Positions 7,984 through 16,255 of a stretch of 64,000 nucleotides of DNA are shown here, piece after piece. The notes beneath the pieces were generated by a model. That model ran no database searches and was not told where the DNA came from. It saw only the letters and a list, made by a program, of their open reading frames with translations. The DNA is from Myroides sp. 1354. GTDB lineage: Bacteria; Bacteroidota; Bacteroidia; Flavobacteriales; Flavobacteriaceae. Where the stretch lies: assembly GCF_030324495.1 (NCBI RefSeq), contig NZ_JACAGN010000011.1:18658-82657 (forward strand), in the 5' to 3' direction. Positions within the stretch are counted from its first letter, which is position 1. Each line of letters opens with the position of its first letter. Made by a program: the position numbers and the translations under genes.

Positions 7984-9449
7984 AAAACAAGTTTTTTGTA
8001 AAAAGTTTCTCGCTTCAAAATAGAATATTTTTTTCTTTAATTTTCCTAAGTATCATATCTTCCATATTGATATCTGCCGTTTCTGTATATCAATTTAAGG
8101 AGGAAGCGCGTACCTATCATCAATATCGATTAGAGCGAAAAGAAGGTTCAATTACGGAGAATATCAATTATATTTTGACGACTACTCCGTATGAATTAAA
8201 TACAGAGAATCTTCCATTAATTTTTAAAGACAAAATACACGAGTTAGCCGCTATCCACAACACAGAATTGCACATCCACGATCTCGATGGCAAGTTGCTA
8301 CTTTCTTCTAAAGGGAGTTTCTCTGTTGATGGGGTGCAGTCTAATATTCCACTCATCATTTTAAAAACCATCAAATCCTCCCCCAACAAGCGTTTTGTCG
8401 ATGTAGAAGAGGTAGACAATACCAGAATACGAACAGCCTATCGCTACATCAAAGATCAAAAGTTTAAACCTCTAGGGATTATTAAAATCCCCTATGCGGA
8501 AGAAACCGAATTTTACGAGAACGAAGTGCGCAACTTCATGTATAAATTCAGTCAAGTTTACATTATCATGTTGATTATGTCTATTGCGATTTCTTACTTT
8601 TTATCCAACTATATTACGCAAAGTCTGAACAAGCTGAGTATTAAAATGACCCGTACCAAATTGGGGCAGAAAAACGAAAAGATTGAGGACATCTCTACAA
8701 GCAAAGAGATTTCCAACTTAATCAACGCCTACAACGACATGGTAGAAAAGCTAGATGAAACCTATGAGCGATTGGCGCAAAACGAACGAGAACAGGCTTG
8801 GCGAGAAATGGCCAAACAAGTGGCACATGAAATAAAAAACCCACTGACCCCAATGCGTTTGACCATTCAGAGTTTTGAACGAAAATTTGATCCAACGGAC
8901 CCCGAAATCATCGCTAAGCTCAAGGATTACTCTGCTGTACTAATAGGACAAATTGATACGATGTCATCGGTTGCCACCGCTTTCTCCAGCTTTGCTTCTA
9001 TGCCTGCTCAACAAAACGAAACCCTCGATGTCATTAAAACGATTCGAATTTCTCTGGATATCTTTACAGAAGATTTCATCTACTTTGAACACGGAGACGA
9101 TGAAATTATCGCCATTATTGACCAAACACAACTTATCCGTATTATTACTAACTTAGTAAAAAATGCAATTCAAGCGATTCCCGATAGCAATCCTAGCCCG
9201 ATTGTCATTGTAAAAGCCTACCAGGATGACAAAAACATCATCATCACTGTTACAGATAACGGATCTGGAGTTGCCATTGCGGATAAAACGAGGATATTCG
9301 AACCGAAATTTACCACCAAATCAAGTGGAATGGGACTTGGACTGGGGATTATAAAAAATATTGTAGAAAATTATCAAGGAACCATTACCTTTGAAACAGA
9401 AGCTGGTAAGGGAACAACTTTTACTGTAACTTTACCGCTGACCAAATAA
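7980..9449 (+). CDS. Membrane sensor histidine kinase (NtrY-like), no adjacent response regulator
   Basis: A 489-residue two-component sensor kinase. Membrane helices at about residues 16-36 and 191-211 flank a ~155-residue periplasmic domain. A HAMP-like linker follows (about 212-262), then the phosphoacceptor H283 in VAHEIKNPLTPMRL. The ATPase domain has an N box (NLVKNAIQAIPD), a G1 box (DNGSGV) and a G2 box (GMGLGLGI). The H-box wording resembles NtrY. It overlaps hemJ by 4 bp, so it is almost certainly co-translated with heme genes, yet the next gene is a crotonase rather than a response regulator. Partner and signal are unknown. Confidence 0.93.
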   Translation: MKNKFFVKSFSLQNRIFFSLIFLSIISSILISAVSVYQFKEEARTYHQYRLERKEGSITENINYILTTTPYELNTENLPLIFKDKIHELAAIHNTELHIHDLDGKLLLSSKGSFSVDGVQSNIPLIILKTIKSSPNKRFVDVEEVDNTRIRTAYRYIKDQKFKPLGIIKIPYAEETEFYENEVRNFMYKFSQVYIIMLIMSIAISYFLSNYITQSLNKLSIKMTRTKLGQKNEKIEDISTSKEISNLINAYNDMVEKLDETYERLAQNEREQAWREMAKQVAHEIKNPLTPMRLTIQSFERKFDPTDPEIIAKLKDYSAVLIGQIDTMSSVATAFSSFASMPAQQNETLDVIKTIRISLDIFTEDFIYFEHGDDEIIAIIDQTQLIRIITNLVKNAIQAIPDSNPSPIVIVKAYQDDKNIIITVTDNGSGVAIADKTRIFEPKFTTKSSGMGLGLGIIKNIVENYQGTITFETEAGKGTTFTVTLPLTK

Positions 9450-9463
9450 AAAATTTGAGAAAT

Positions 9464-10243
9464 ATGGAATATGAAAATATTTTAATTGAAACAGATGATC
9501 ATATATCGGTCATCACCATTAACAGACCAACGAAACTAAATGCATTAAACAAGCCAACAATTGAAGAGTTACACCGCGCCTTAATCCAATTAGAGGAAGA
9601 TAAAGAAGTTCGCGTTGTTATTATTACAGGAAGTGGAGAAAAAGCTTTTGTTGCGGGTGCAGATATTAAAGAATTTTCAAGCTTTAACGTGAGCGAAGGT
9701 TCACAATTAGCAGCAAAAGGACAAGAACTTTTATTTGACTACGCACAAAATTATTCTAAACCTATTATTGCTGCCGTAAATGGTTTTGCACTAGGAGGAG
9801 GATTAGAATTAGCAATGGCTTGTCATTTTAGAGTCGCTTCAACAAATGCGAAAATGGGATTACCAGAAGTAACCTTAGGATTAATTCCTGGTTATGGAGG
9901 AACACAGCGTTTACCTCAATTAATAGGCAAAGGACGTGCAATGGAGCTAATCATGACAGCCGATATGATTAACGCAGAAAAGGCCTTAAACTACGGCCTA
10001 GTTAACCATGTTGTAGAACAAACCGAATTATTGACCTTTACAAAAGCAATTGCTCAAAAAATTTCGGCCAATTCATCTTCTGCCATTTCAAAAGCAATCA
10101 AATCCATCAATGCCAACTATAAAGATGGTACGAATGGATATCACGAAGAAATCAAACACTTTGGAGAATGCTTTAACACAAAAGACTTCACAGAGGGTAC
10201 AACAGCTTTCTTAGAAAAGAGAAAACCAAATTTTAAAGGATAA
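9464..10243 (+). CDS. Enoyl-CoA hydratase / crotonase family protein
   Basis: A 259-residue crotonase-fold enzyme. It shows the oxyanion-hole segments KAFVAGADIKEF and AVNGFALGGGLELAMACH, and the second catalytic block GLPEVTLGLIPGYGGTQRL. Both glutamates expected of a true 2-enoyl-CoA hydratase (GGGLELA and LPEVTLG) are present, so hydration of 2-enoyl-CoA is plausible. The substrate (beta-oxidation, crotonyl-CoA or amino-acid catabolism) cannot be told. The ATG at 9464 is chosen over a TTG three codons earlier. It follows the kinase gene by 14 bp and is closed by a strong terminator. Confidence 0.92.
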   Translation: MEYENILIETDDHISVITINRPTKLNALNKPTIEELHRALIQLEEDKEVRVVIITGSGEKAFVAGADIKEFSSFNVSEGSQLAAKGQELLFDYAQNYSKPIIAAVNGFALGGGLELAMACHFRVASTNAKMGLPEVTLGLIPGYGGTQRLPQLIGKGRAMELIMTADMINAEKALNYGLVNHVVEQTELLTFTKAIAQKISANSSSAISKAIKSINANYKDGTNGYHEEIKHFGECFNTKDFTEGTTAFLEKRKPNFKG

Positions 10244-10248
10244 AAAAA

Positions 10249-10276
10249 AGGTTGGAATGTTATTCCAACCTTTTTT
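10249..10276 (+). terminator. Terminator after the crotonase gene
   Basis: The inverted repeat GGTTGGAAT / ATTCCAACC with a short loop is followed by TTTTTT, 6 bp past the stop codon. It ends the whole araC-hemH-hemJ-kinase-crotonase unit. Confidence 0.85.
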
Positions 10277-10293
10277 GTTTACACACAAGGTCA

Positions 10294-10327
10294 TAAAAAA
10301 AGCTCCTTGAATTTCAAGGAGCTTTTT
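10294..10327 (-). terminator. Terminator of tRNA-Gln copy 1
   Basis: The arms AGCTCCTTGA / TCAAGGAGCT are followed by a T run on the minus strand, directly 3' of the tRNA. The same stem occurs after copy 2. Confidence 0.85.
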
Positions 10328-10328
10328 G

Positions 10329-10399
10329 TTGGCCTACTAGGACTCGAACCTAGAACGACTGAACCAAAATCAGCTGTGTTACCATTACACCATAGGCCA
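10329..10399 (-). tRNA. tRNA-Gln (anticodon TTG), copy 1
   Basis: The minus strand folds as a 71-nt cloverleaf. The acceptor arm is TGGCCTA / TAGGCCA with discriminator A. The D arm contains GGTAACAC. The anticodon arm is CTGA-TTTTGGT-TCAG with anticodon TTG, and the T arm contains GGTTCGAGTCC. CCA is not encoded. Two TACTTTTG boxes lie 16 and 46 bp upstream (10415-10422 and 10445-10452). Confidence 0.96.
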
Positions 10400-10414
10400 G
10401 TACCACTTTGCTTC

Positions 10415-10452
10415 CAAAAGTAAATTACTTCTGTATTGCGGATGCAAAAGTA
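10415..10452 (-). promoter_or_regulatory. Promoter region of tRNA-Gln copy 1
   Basis: Two TACTTTTG (TAnnTTTG class) boxes on the minus strand, 30 bp apart, lie upstream of the tRNA. The same pair recurs upstream of copy 2 at nearly the same spacing. Confidence 0.55.
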
Positions 10453-10600
10453 GCATTATTTCTGTAGTTACCAAAGATTTTCAAAAGAATAATATCTCAA
10501 AAAGGTCGACTCTCACTACAATCCATTAATAATCAATCGAAAGCGAAATAAATTTTAACATATTTTTTTACGAGGGTGGTGTGAGGGTGAGAGGATGAGG

Positions 10601-10650
10601 TGTTTGTTGTTGGTTGGTTGTTGGTTGATTGTTTGCTGATAACTGATAAC
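10601..10650. repeat. TTG-rich low-complexity repeat
   Basis: Irregular reiterations of GTTGGTTG / GTTGATTG run into two copies of a TGATAAC motif. This lies in the ~890-bp gap between the crotonase and DUF2723 genes. Apart from the two tRNAs and their signals I see no gene in that gap. Confidence 0.7.
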
Positions 10651-10669
10651 CTTTAGATTTGCTTTTTCG

Positions 10670-10710
10670 CTTTTTTGCAAGTTGCTTTTTTGCAAGTTGC
10701 TTTTTTGCCA
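10670..10710. repeat. 15-bp direct repeat
   Basis: The unit CTTTTTTGCAAGTTG occurs perfectly at 10670-10684 and 10685-10699, with a partial third copy to 10710. Confidence 0.85.
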
Positions 10711-10750
10711 GATTATCGATTAAAGAAAATACATCCTTAAATCAGAAAAT

Positions 10751-10845
10751 TAACTGATAACCCATAACTGATAACCCATAACTGATAACCCATAACTGAT
10801 AACCCATAACTGATAACCCATAACTGATAACTGACACCTGATAAC
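10751..10845. repeat. 14-bp tandem repeat between the tRNA-Gln genes
   Basis: The unit TAACTGATAACCCA is repeated five times without change (10751-10820), then twice in degenerate form. Diverged copies of the same motif occur just upstream (about 10637-10650) and, on the opposite strand, after pyk (63565-63594). Confidence 0.95.
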
Positions 10846-10848
10846 CCC

Positions 10849-10882
10849 AAAAAAAAAGCTCCTTGATTTCTCAAGGAGCTCT
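10849..10882 (-). terminator. Terminator of tRNA-Gln copy 2
   Basis: The same AGCTCCTTGA / TCAAGGAGCT stem as copy 1, followed by nine T residues on the minus strand. Confidence 0.85.
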
Positions 10883-10884
10883 TG

Positions 10885-10955
10885 TTGGCCTACTAGGACT
10901 CGAACCTAGAACGACTGAACCAAAATCAGCTGTGTTACCATTACACCATAGGCCA
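10885..10955 (-). tRNA. tRNA-Gln (anticodon TTG), copy 2
   Basis: Identical over the mature 71 nt to the copy at 10329-10399, with the same 3' terminator stem. Upstream, a pair of TACTTTTG boxes lies at 10972-10979 and 11004-11011. The shared flanks show that the whole transcription unit was duplicated. Confidence 0.96.
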
Positions 10956-10971
10956 ATACCACTTTGCGACT

Positions 10972-11011
10972 CAAAAGTAGTGACTACTTCTGCATTGCGG
11001 AGGCAAAAGTA
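10972..11011 (-). promoter_or_regulatory. Promoter region of tRNA-Gln copy 2
   Basis: Two TACTTTTG boxes (minus strand), 32 bp apart, mirror the upstream region of copy 1. Confidence 0.55.
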
Positions 11012-11132
11012 ACACTTTTTTTATATTATCCAAAAACAAAACGCAAAATTATTTTTTTTTAATGTGACACGTATCTAATAAAAAAAGACTTTCTTTGTAT
11101 ATATTGATTAAAAATACCAAGAATATTCTTAT

Positions 11133-14100
11133 ATGTTAACATTCAACTACAAAAAGTGGAATATAATCGGTGGATGGCTATGCTTCCTCGTTGCATTAAT
11201 CACTTACACTTTAACCGTAGAACCTACCGTTAGTTTCTGGGATCCAGGAGAATACATTGCTACTTCTGCAAAACTTGAGGTTGGACACCCACCAGGAGCT
11301 CCTTTTTATCAAATGCTAGGTGCTTTGTTCTCTCTCTTCGCTGCTTCTCCTCAACATATTGCTTTAGCAGTGAATATGGTAGCTGTTATTTCTAGTGCTT
11401 TTACTATTCTTTTTATGTTCTGGTCGATGACCAATATCTTGAAAAAGATGGTAACCAAAACATCAGAATGGAATACTTCTAACGCCATTGCCGTTTTAGG
11501 AAGTGCTGCCATTGGATCATTGGCCTTCAGCTTTACTGATAGTTTCTGGTTTAATGCTGTAGAATCCGAAGTATATGCTTCAGCTATGGTATTGACGGCT
11601 TTGTTACTGTATTTGGGATTAAGATGGGTTGACGATATGGATCAACCTCGTGGAAATCGTTGGTTGTTGTTGATTGGTCTTGTAGCTGGATGTTCTTTCG
11701 GGGTTCATATCATGGCTTTGTTGACCATTCCTTCTATTGGATTATTATACTTCTTCAAGAAATACGAAAAAGTAACGGTTAAGAATTTTATCATTGGAAA
11801 TATAGCAGCCGTAGCTGCCCTATTCTTCTTATTTGCCTTTTTCTTTCCTAAGCTTTTGGCTTTCTTCGGGAAAACGGAAATTTTTGCAATCAATACACTT
11901 GGACTTCCCTTCAACAGTGGAACCATTCTTGCGTTTTTAATTTTAATTGGAGTTACTGTCTTTGGTTTATATTATACCCGTAAAAAAGGTTATGTAACAG
12001 CAAATACAGCCATTTTATCGTTAGTATTTGTATGTGTAGGATTAACCGCTTGGTTGATGTTGCCTATACGTGCCAATGCCAATGTAACAATTAATGAAAA
12101 TACGCCTTCGGATGCGGCTGAATTATTAGCTTATTACCAACGTGAACAATATGGAGATGAAAGTATTTACTACGATTCATATTTCACCAAAGCCTACGTT
12201 GGTTTAGATAAGAATAATCCGTGGAAAGACGATAAACCCAACTACGAAAGAGATTACAAAACGGGTAAATACGTAGTGGTAAACGAATGGAAAAATGCAG
12301 GACAAAACTTTGATGAAAAACACAAAGGTTTTTTACCGCGTATGTGGAGTACAGATAAGAATCACCGCATCAACTATATGCGTTATTCTAAACCACTTAA
12401 TTTCAACATTGCACAAGGATATACCAATAACGAACAATTAATATTCCTGGACCGAGGAGTCAAACAAAAACTAGCTAGTGGAGAATTTGGCGTAGAGGAA
12501 TTAGACAATTTCTTTAGTCAATATGGTCAAGCACTTGATATTGAAGTGCCTAGTTTTTCTGATAATATGTCGTATATGTTTACCTACCAATTTGGGTATA
12601 TGTACTGGCGATATTTGATGTGGAATTTCGTTGGACGTCAAGACGACATCCAAGGACAAGGGGATTTAGAACACGGAAACTGGTTGAGTGGAGTGAAATT
12701 CTTAGACGAAATTCGCCTAGGATCTCAAGACAATCTTCCTTCGGACGTATTAAATAACAAAGGAAGAAACACGTATTTCTTCTTGCCTTTTATTTTGGGA
12801 ATTGTGGGAATTGTCTTCAATTACCGCAAAGATCCAAAGATGTTCTGGGTCTTATTGGTTCTATTTTTATTTACGAGTTTAGCCTTAAAAGTATTCTTAA
12901 ACGAGCGTCCTTTTGAACCAAGAGAACGCGATTATGCCGTCGTTCCTTCGTTTTATATTTTTGCGATGTGGTTAGGATTTGGGGTATACTCTATCTATGA
13001 AGGAGTAAAGAAATACCTTTCTCCAAAACTATCTAACGTCCTTGTATTAACGGTATGTACATTAGCTGCTCCTGTACTATTAGCTCAACAAAACTGGGAT
13101 GATCACGATCGTTCTAATCGTTATACGGCTTTAGCCAATGCCCGAGCCTATTTAGATTCTTGTGATCCGAATGCGATCATCTTCACTATTGGAGACAACG
13201 ATACCTTCCCACTTTGGTATTTACAAGAAATTGAAGGCTATCGTACAGACGTTCGCGTCGTGTGTACAAGTTTATTAACTCAAGATTGGTACATCGATCA
13301 AATGAAAGCCAAAGCGTATGATTCTGAACCATTGCCAATCAAATTTACACATGATCAATATGTAGGAAATAAACGCGATGCCATTCTAATTGATGCAAGA
13401 ACAGAACAACGTTTTGATTTATCTTTATTACTAGATGTTGTTCGCTCAGATGATCAAAGAACGAAAAAAATGACCGAAGCTGGTACAACGCTTTATTTTA
13501 TTCCAACGAATAAATTTAGCATTCCAGTTGACAGTGCTATTATTGCAAAGAACAATATTGTATCTCCTTACTTAAGAGATCAGGTTGTTTCTTCTTTGGA
13601 TATTGATATCACAGATCAAGCGATTTACAAACACCGTTTGATTATGCTGGACATTATTGCAAACAACAACTGGGAGCGTCCAGTTTACTTCTCTGGAGGT
13701 AGCTTTAACAATGACGACTTCGTTTGGATGAAAGACTATTTACAGTTACAAGGATTGATTTACAAATTAGTCCCAATCAAAACATCAGGTCAAAATGCTC
13801 ATCCAATCGATTTGGGTATGATTGATTCAGATCGCATGTACGAGACAGTAAAAAAATGGTATTGGGGGAATATGGGTAGTGATAAAATTTACCACGATCC
13901 ACAAACACGCCGAAATTCTTTGAGCTACCGCATCAACTTAAGTCGCTTGGCAGAGCAACTAATTGAAGAGGGTAAAAATGCAAAAGCAAAAGAAATTTTG
14001 GATATTGCCATGACCAATATGCCAATCGAATATTACGGTTATTACCAATTAGTGATCCCATTCGTAGAATGTTACTACAAAATTGGAGAAACGAAATTAG

Positions 14101-14372
14101 CACAAGAATACGCCAAACAATTAGCGCAAAAATCGAAAGAGAAATTGTTCTATTACAAAAATCTTTCGTTAGAGGATCAAAATTATTATGCGTATGAAAT
14201 TCTATCCGAATTAGAAATATGGAGAAATTTAGTGGCAATTGTAGATGGAGAAGATAAACAACCTAATTATGTAAATCAATTCAAAAACGATTTCAACGAG
14301 TATTTCACTCACTTCAATTACTTATTCAAACGTTACCAAGGAGGACAGGAAGAAGGGCAACCGGAAGCTTAA
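11133..14372 (+). CDS. DUF2723 membrane protein (TMEM260-like glycosyltransferase candidate)
   Basis: A 1079-residue protein. The N-terminal half is a multi-spanning membrane region opening with FLVALITYTLTVEPTVSFWD, then GEYIATSAKLEVGHPPGAPFYQ, the hallmark of DUF2723. The acidic residues in FWDPGEY and the GHPPG loop resemble the first lumenal loop of GT-C transferases. Further helices lie at about 530-660, and a soluble C-terminal part of ~400 residues has TPR-like helices near the end. Human TMEM260, a DUF2723 relative, is a protein O-mannosyltransferase. By analogy this may glycosylate exported proteins, but no bacterial activity can be read from the sequence. It is probably monocistronic. 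Confidence 0.85.
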   Translation: MLTFNYKKWNIIGGWLCFLVALITYTLTVEPTVSFWDPGEYIATSAKLEVGHPPGAPFYQMLGALFSLFAASPQHIALAVNMVAVISSAFTILFMFWSMTNILKKMVTKTSEWNTSNAIAVLGSAAIGSLAFSFTDSFWFNAVESEVYASAMVLTALLLYLGLRWVDDMDQPRGNRWLLLIGLVAGCSFGVHIMALLTIPSIGLLYFFKKYEKVTVKNFIIGNIAAVAALFFLFAFFFPKLLAFFGKTEIFAINTLGLPFNSGTILAFLILIGVTVFGLYYTRKKGYVTANTAILSLVFVCVGLTAWLMLPIRANANVTINENTPSDAAELLAYYQREQYGDESIYYDSYFTKAYVGLDKNNPWKDDKPNYERDYKTGKYVVVNEWKNAGQNFDEKHKGFLPRMWSTDKNHRINYMRYSKPLNFNIAQGYTNNEQLIFLDRGVKQKLASGEFGVEELDNFFSQYGQALDIEVPSFSDNMSYMFTYQFGYMYWRYLMWNFVGRQDDIQGQGDLEHGNWLSGVKFLDEIRLGSQDNLPSDVLNNKGRNTYFFLPFILGIVGIVFNYRKDPKMFWVLLVLFLFTSLALKVFLNERPFEPRERDYAVVPSFYIFAMWLGFGVYSIYEGVKKYLSPKLSNVLVLTVCTLAAPVLLAQQNWDDHDRSNRYTALANARAYLDSCDPNAIIFTIGDNDTFPLWYLQEIEGYRTDVRVVCTSLLTQDWYIDQMKAKAYDSEPLPIKFTHDQYVGNKRDAILIDARTEQRFDLSLLLDVVRSDDQRTKKMTEAGTTLYFIPTNKFSIPVDSAIIAKNNIVSPYLRDQVVSSLDIDITDQAIYKHRLIMLDIIANNNWERPVYFSGGSFNNDDFVWMKDYLQLQGLIYKLVPIKTSGQNAHPIDLGMIDSDRMYETVKKWYWGNMGSDKIYHDPQTRRNSLSYRINLSRLAEQLIEEGKNAKAKEILDIAMTNMPIEYYGYYQLVIPFVECYYKIGETKLAQEYAKQLAQKSKEKLFYYKNLSLEDQNYYAYEILSELEIWRNLVAIVDGEDKQPNYVNQFKNDFNEYFTHFNYLFKRYQGGQEEGQPEA

Positions 14373-14395
14373 CTCTCCAAAAACATAGATTCAAA

Positions 14396-14432
14396 CAAAA
14401 GCCTTTATTGTCAATCAATAGAGGCTTTTGTC
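14396..14432 (+). terminator. Terminator after the DUF2723 gene
   Basis: Fifteen-base arms (CAAAAGCCTTTATTG and CAATAGAGGCTTTTG, one G-T position) flank a 5-nt loop, followed by a short T-rich stretch. It lies between the DUF2723 stop and the thiL promoter. Confidence 0.75.
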
Positions 14433-14485
14433 TTACTAAACCTCAGCAAAAAACAAATCCTATAGGCGTGGTTGAGTTTTCTTCT

Positions 14486-14493
14486 TACCTTTG
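14486..14493 (+). promoter_or_regulatory. Predicted thiL promoter -7 element
   Basis: TACCTTTG (TAnnTTTG) lies 22 bp upstream of the chosen thiL ATG. It sits inside the longer open frame, which argues for the downstream start. Confidence 0.5.
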
Positions 14494-14515
14494 TCTTTCA
14501 AAAGGAATCACAATT

Positions 14516-15559
14516 ATGATTGAAAATAAAAATCAAAGCAAAACGCAATTAGAGCAATTGGGTGAATTTGGCTTAATCAAACACTTAACCAAAGACTTCA
14601 CTATTACGCAACCTTCTACAGTAAAGGGAATTGGCGATGATGGAGCCGTCTTAAACTTTACAGAGGACAAAGTTGTGGTTTCAACTGATTTACTCATCGA
14701 AGGCGTGCATTTCGATTTAGCATATGCTCCATTGAAACACTTAGGTTACAAAGCTATTGTTGTCAATCTTTCTGATATTTGCGCCATGAATGCGGTTCCC
14801 ACTCAAGTTACAGTCTCTATTGCTGTTTCTAATCGCTTTCCTTTAGAAGCTTTAGAAGAACTATACGAAGGAATTGCTTTAGCTTGTAATTACTACAAAG
14901 TAGATTTAATTGGTGGTGATACGACTTCTTCTCAAAAAGGGCTCATCATTAGCGTTACTGCTTTAGGTAAAGCAAAAGAAGAAGATATCGTATACAGAAA
15001 TAATGCACAAGACAATGACCTCTTAGTCCTGACGGGAGATATTGGAGGAGCTTATATGGGATTACAAGTGTTGGAACGCGAAAAACAAGTTTATCTTGTC
15101 AATCCAAATAACCAACCTGATTTATCCCTATATGACTATATCATCGAAAGACAACTAAAACCAGAAGCGCGTACCGATATCAAACAATTATTAGCTGAAC
15201 TTGATGTTAAACCAACGAGTATGATTGATGTTTCAGATGGATTATCTTCTGAAATTATGCATCTATGTACCTCTTCTAAAGTAGGTTGTAATTTATTTGA
15301 AGAGAAACTTCCACTTGACCCACAATTCATCAATACTTGTGAGGAGTTCAATATTGATTCCACCACTATTGCAATTAATGGAGGAGAAGATTACGAATTA
15401 TTATTCACCGTGAAGATGGAAGATTACGACAAAATCAAAGGAAATCCCAATTTAACCGTGATTGGTCATATGACACAAGAGAGCGAAGGCGTTCACCTCA
15501 TCACTAGAGATAATACAAAAATTCCAATCAAAGCAAAGGGTTGGAACGCTTTACAATAA
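14516..15559 (+). CDS. thiL: Thiamine-monophosphate kinase
   Basis: ThiL phosphorylates thiamine monophosphate with ATP to thiamine diphosphate. The 347-residue protein has the N-terminal GIGDDGAVL metal/nucleotide block and STDLLIEGVHFDL. The AIR-synthase-related core carries VNLSDICAMNA, LIGGDTT and GDIGGAYMG, then IDVSDGLSSEI and GGEDYELLFTV. The open frame extends 36 codons further upstream, but that stretch contains the terminator of the previous gene and a -7 element, so the ATG at 14516 is preferred. No other thiamine gene and no TPP riboswitch adjoins it. Confidence 0.95.
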   Translation: MIENKNQSKTQLEQLGEFGLIKHLTKDFTITQPSTVKGIGDDGAVLNFTEDKVVVSTDLLIEGVHFDLAYAPLKHLGYKAIVVNLSDICAMNAVPTQVTVSIAVSNRFPLEALEELYEGIALACNYYKVDLIGGDTTSSQKGLIISVTALGKAKEEDIVYRNNAQDNDLLVLTGDIGGAYMGLQVLEREKQVYLVNPNNQPDLSLYDYIIERQLKPEARTDIKQLLAELDVKPTSMIDVSDGLSSEIMHLCTSSKVGCNLFEEKLPLDPQFINTCEEFNIDSTTIAINGGEDYELLFTVKMEDYDKIKGNPNLTVIGHMTQESEGVHLITRDNTKIPIKAKGWNALQ

Positions 15560-15562
15560 ATT

Positions 15563-15591
15563 AAAAACTGGCAATAAGCCAGTTTTTTTTT
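15563..15591 (+). terminator. Terminator after thiL
   Basis: AAAACTGGC / GCCAGTTTT with a 5-nt loop, followed by a run of T, starts 4 bp after the stop. Confidence 0.88.
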
Positions 15592-15675
15592 GCTTTTCTA
15601 ATCGCTATTTTTGATAACAAAATCTTCATTAAACAAAATATTAACTATTTTTTACATTAATTTAGTAAAATGTTT

Positions 15676-15683
15676 TAAATTTG
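15676..15683 (+). promoter_or_regulatory. Predicted -7 element for the DUF4190 gene
   Basis: TAAATTTG lies 17 bp before the ATG at 15701, in an AT-rich spacer. Confidence 0.5.
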
Positions 15684-15700
15684 AGCAAAAACACTAAATT

Positions 15701-16081
15701 ATGAACACAAATTATCAAGAAGAAAACCAGGAGCAACCAATAGAACAAGTATCGACTCAACAAGAGGAGGTTGTTGCTTCATCAACAAACACAGGGTATC
15801 AAAATTTTCCACCACCTTTACAACAACCTATCGAAAAAAATAATATGGGTCTAACTGGATTCATCTTATCCATTGTGGCTATCGTTTTATGTTGGGTTCC
15901 TTTAGTTGGATGGTTGTGTTGGTTAGTAGGTTTAATCCTTTCTATTGTTGGACTGTTCCGAAGACCTAAAGGATTTGCTATCGCAGGTTTAGTTATTTCC
16001 TTATTGGGCTTCATTGTAATGTTTCTATTATTGGGAATTTTAGGCTTAGCTACAGCAGCGGCAGTTGCATCAGAAATGTAA
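15701..16081 (+). CDS. DUF4190-type small membrane protein
   Basis: A 126-residue protein. Residues 1-48 are acidic, glutamine-rich and probably disordered. Two membrane helices follow: about 52-80, starting GFILSIVAIVLCWVP, and about 90-118, GFAIAGLVISLLGFIVMF. A short basic hinge (FRRPKG) separates them. This two-helix arrangement with G-(L/F)-I-(L/I)-S repeats is typical of DUF4190 proteins, whose function is unknown. It stands alone between two terminators. Confidence 0.8.
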   Translation: MNTNYQEENQEQPIEQVSTQQEEVVASSTNTGYQNFPPPLQQPIEKNNMGLTGFILSIVAIVLCWVPLVGWLCWLVGLILSIVGLFRRPKGFAIAGLVISLLGFIVMFLLLGILGLATAAAVASEM

Positions 16082-16091
16082 TCATACACAT

Positions 16092-16119
16092 AAAGCAGAA
16101 CCAATAGGTTCTGCTTTTT
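16092..16119 (+). terminator. Terminator after the DUF4190 gene
   Basis: AAAGCAGAACC / GGTTCTGCTTT with a 4-nt loop and trailing T residues, 10 bp past the stop. Confidence 0.85.
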
Positions 16120-16255
16120 ACGTTAAGAAATCATTAGATTTTTATTAGAATTGAGCCAAATCTTATTTTGAATTTAAACAAATTACTACCTTGCACCCAC
16201 CTAATCGAAAAGATTACTTAATTTTGTATCATCTAATAAACTCATAACAAGCGTC

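Noticed and set aside
14373..14515. TPP riboswitch ahead of thiL
   Set aside because: The only structure is the terminator of the previous gene. The THI-box consensus (CTGAGA and related blocks) is absent.
14408..14515. 36-codon upstream extension of thiL
   Set aside because: It spans a terminator stem and a -7 element and has no family resemblance.
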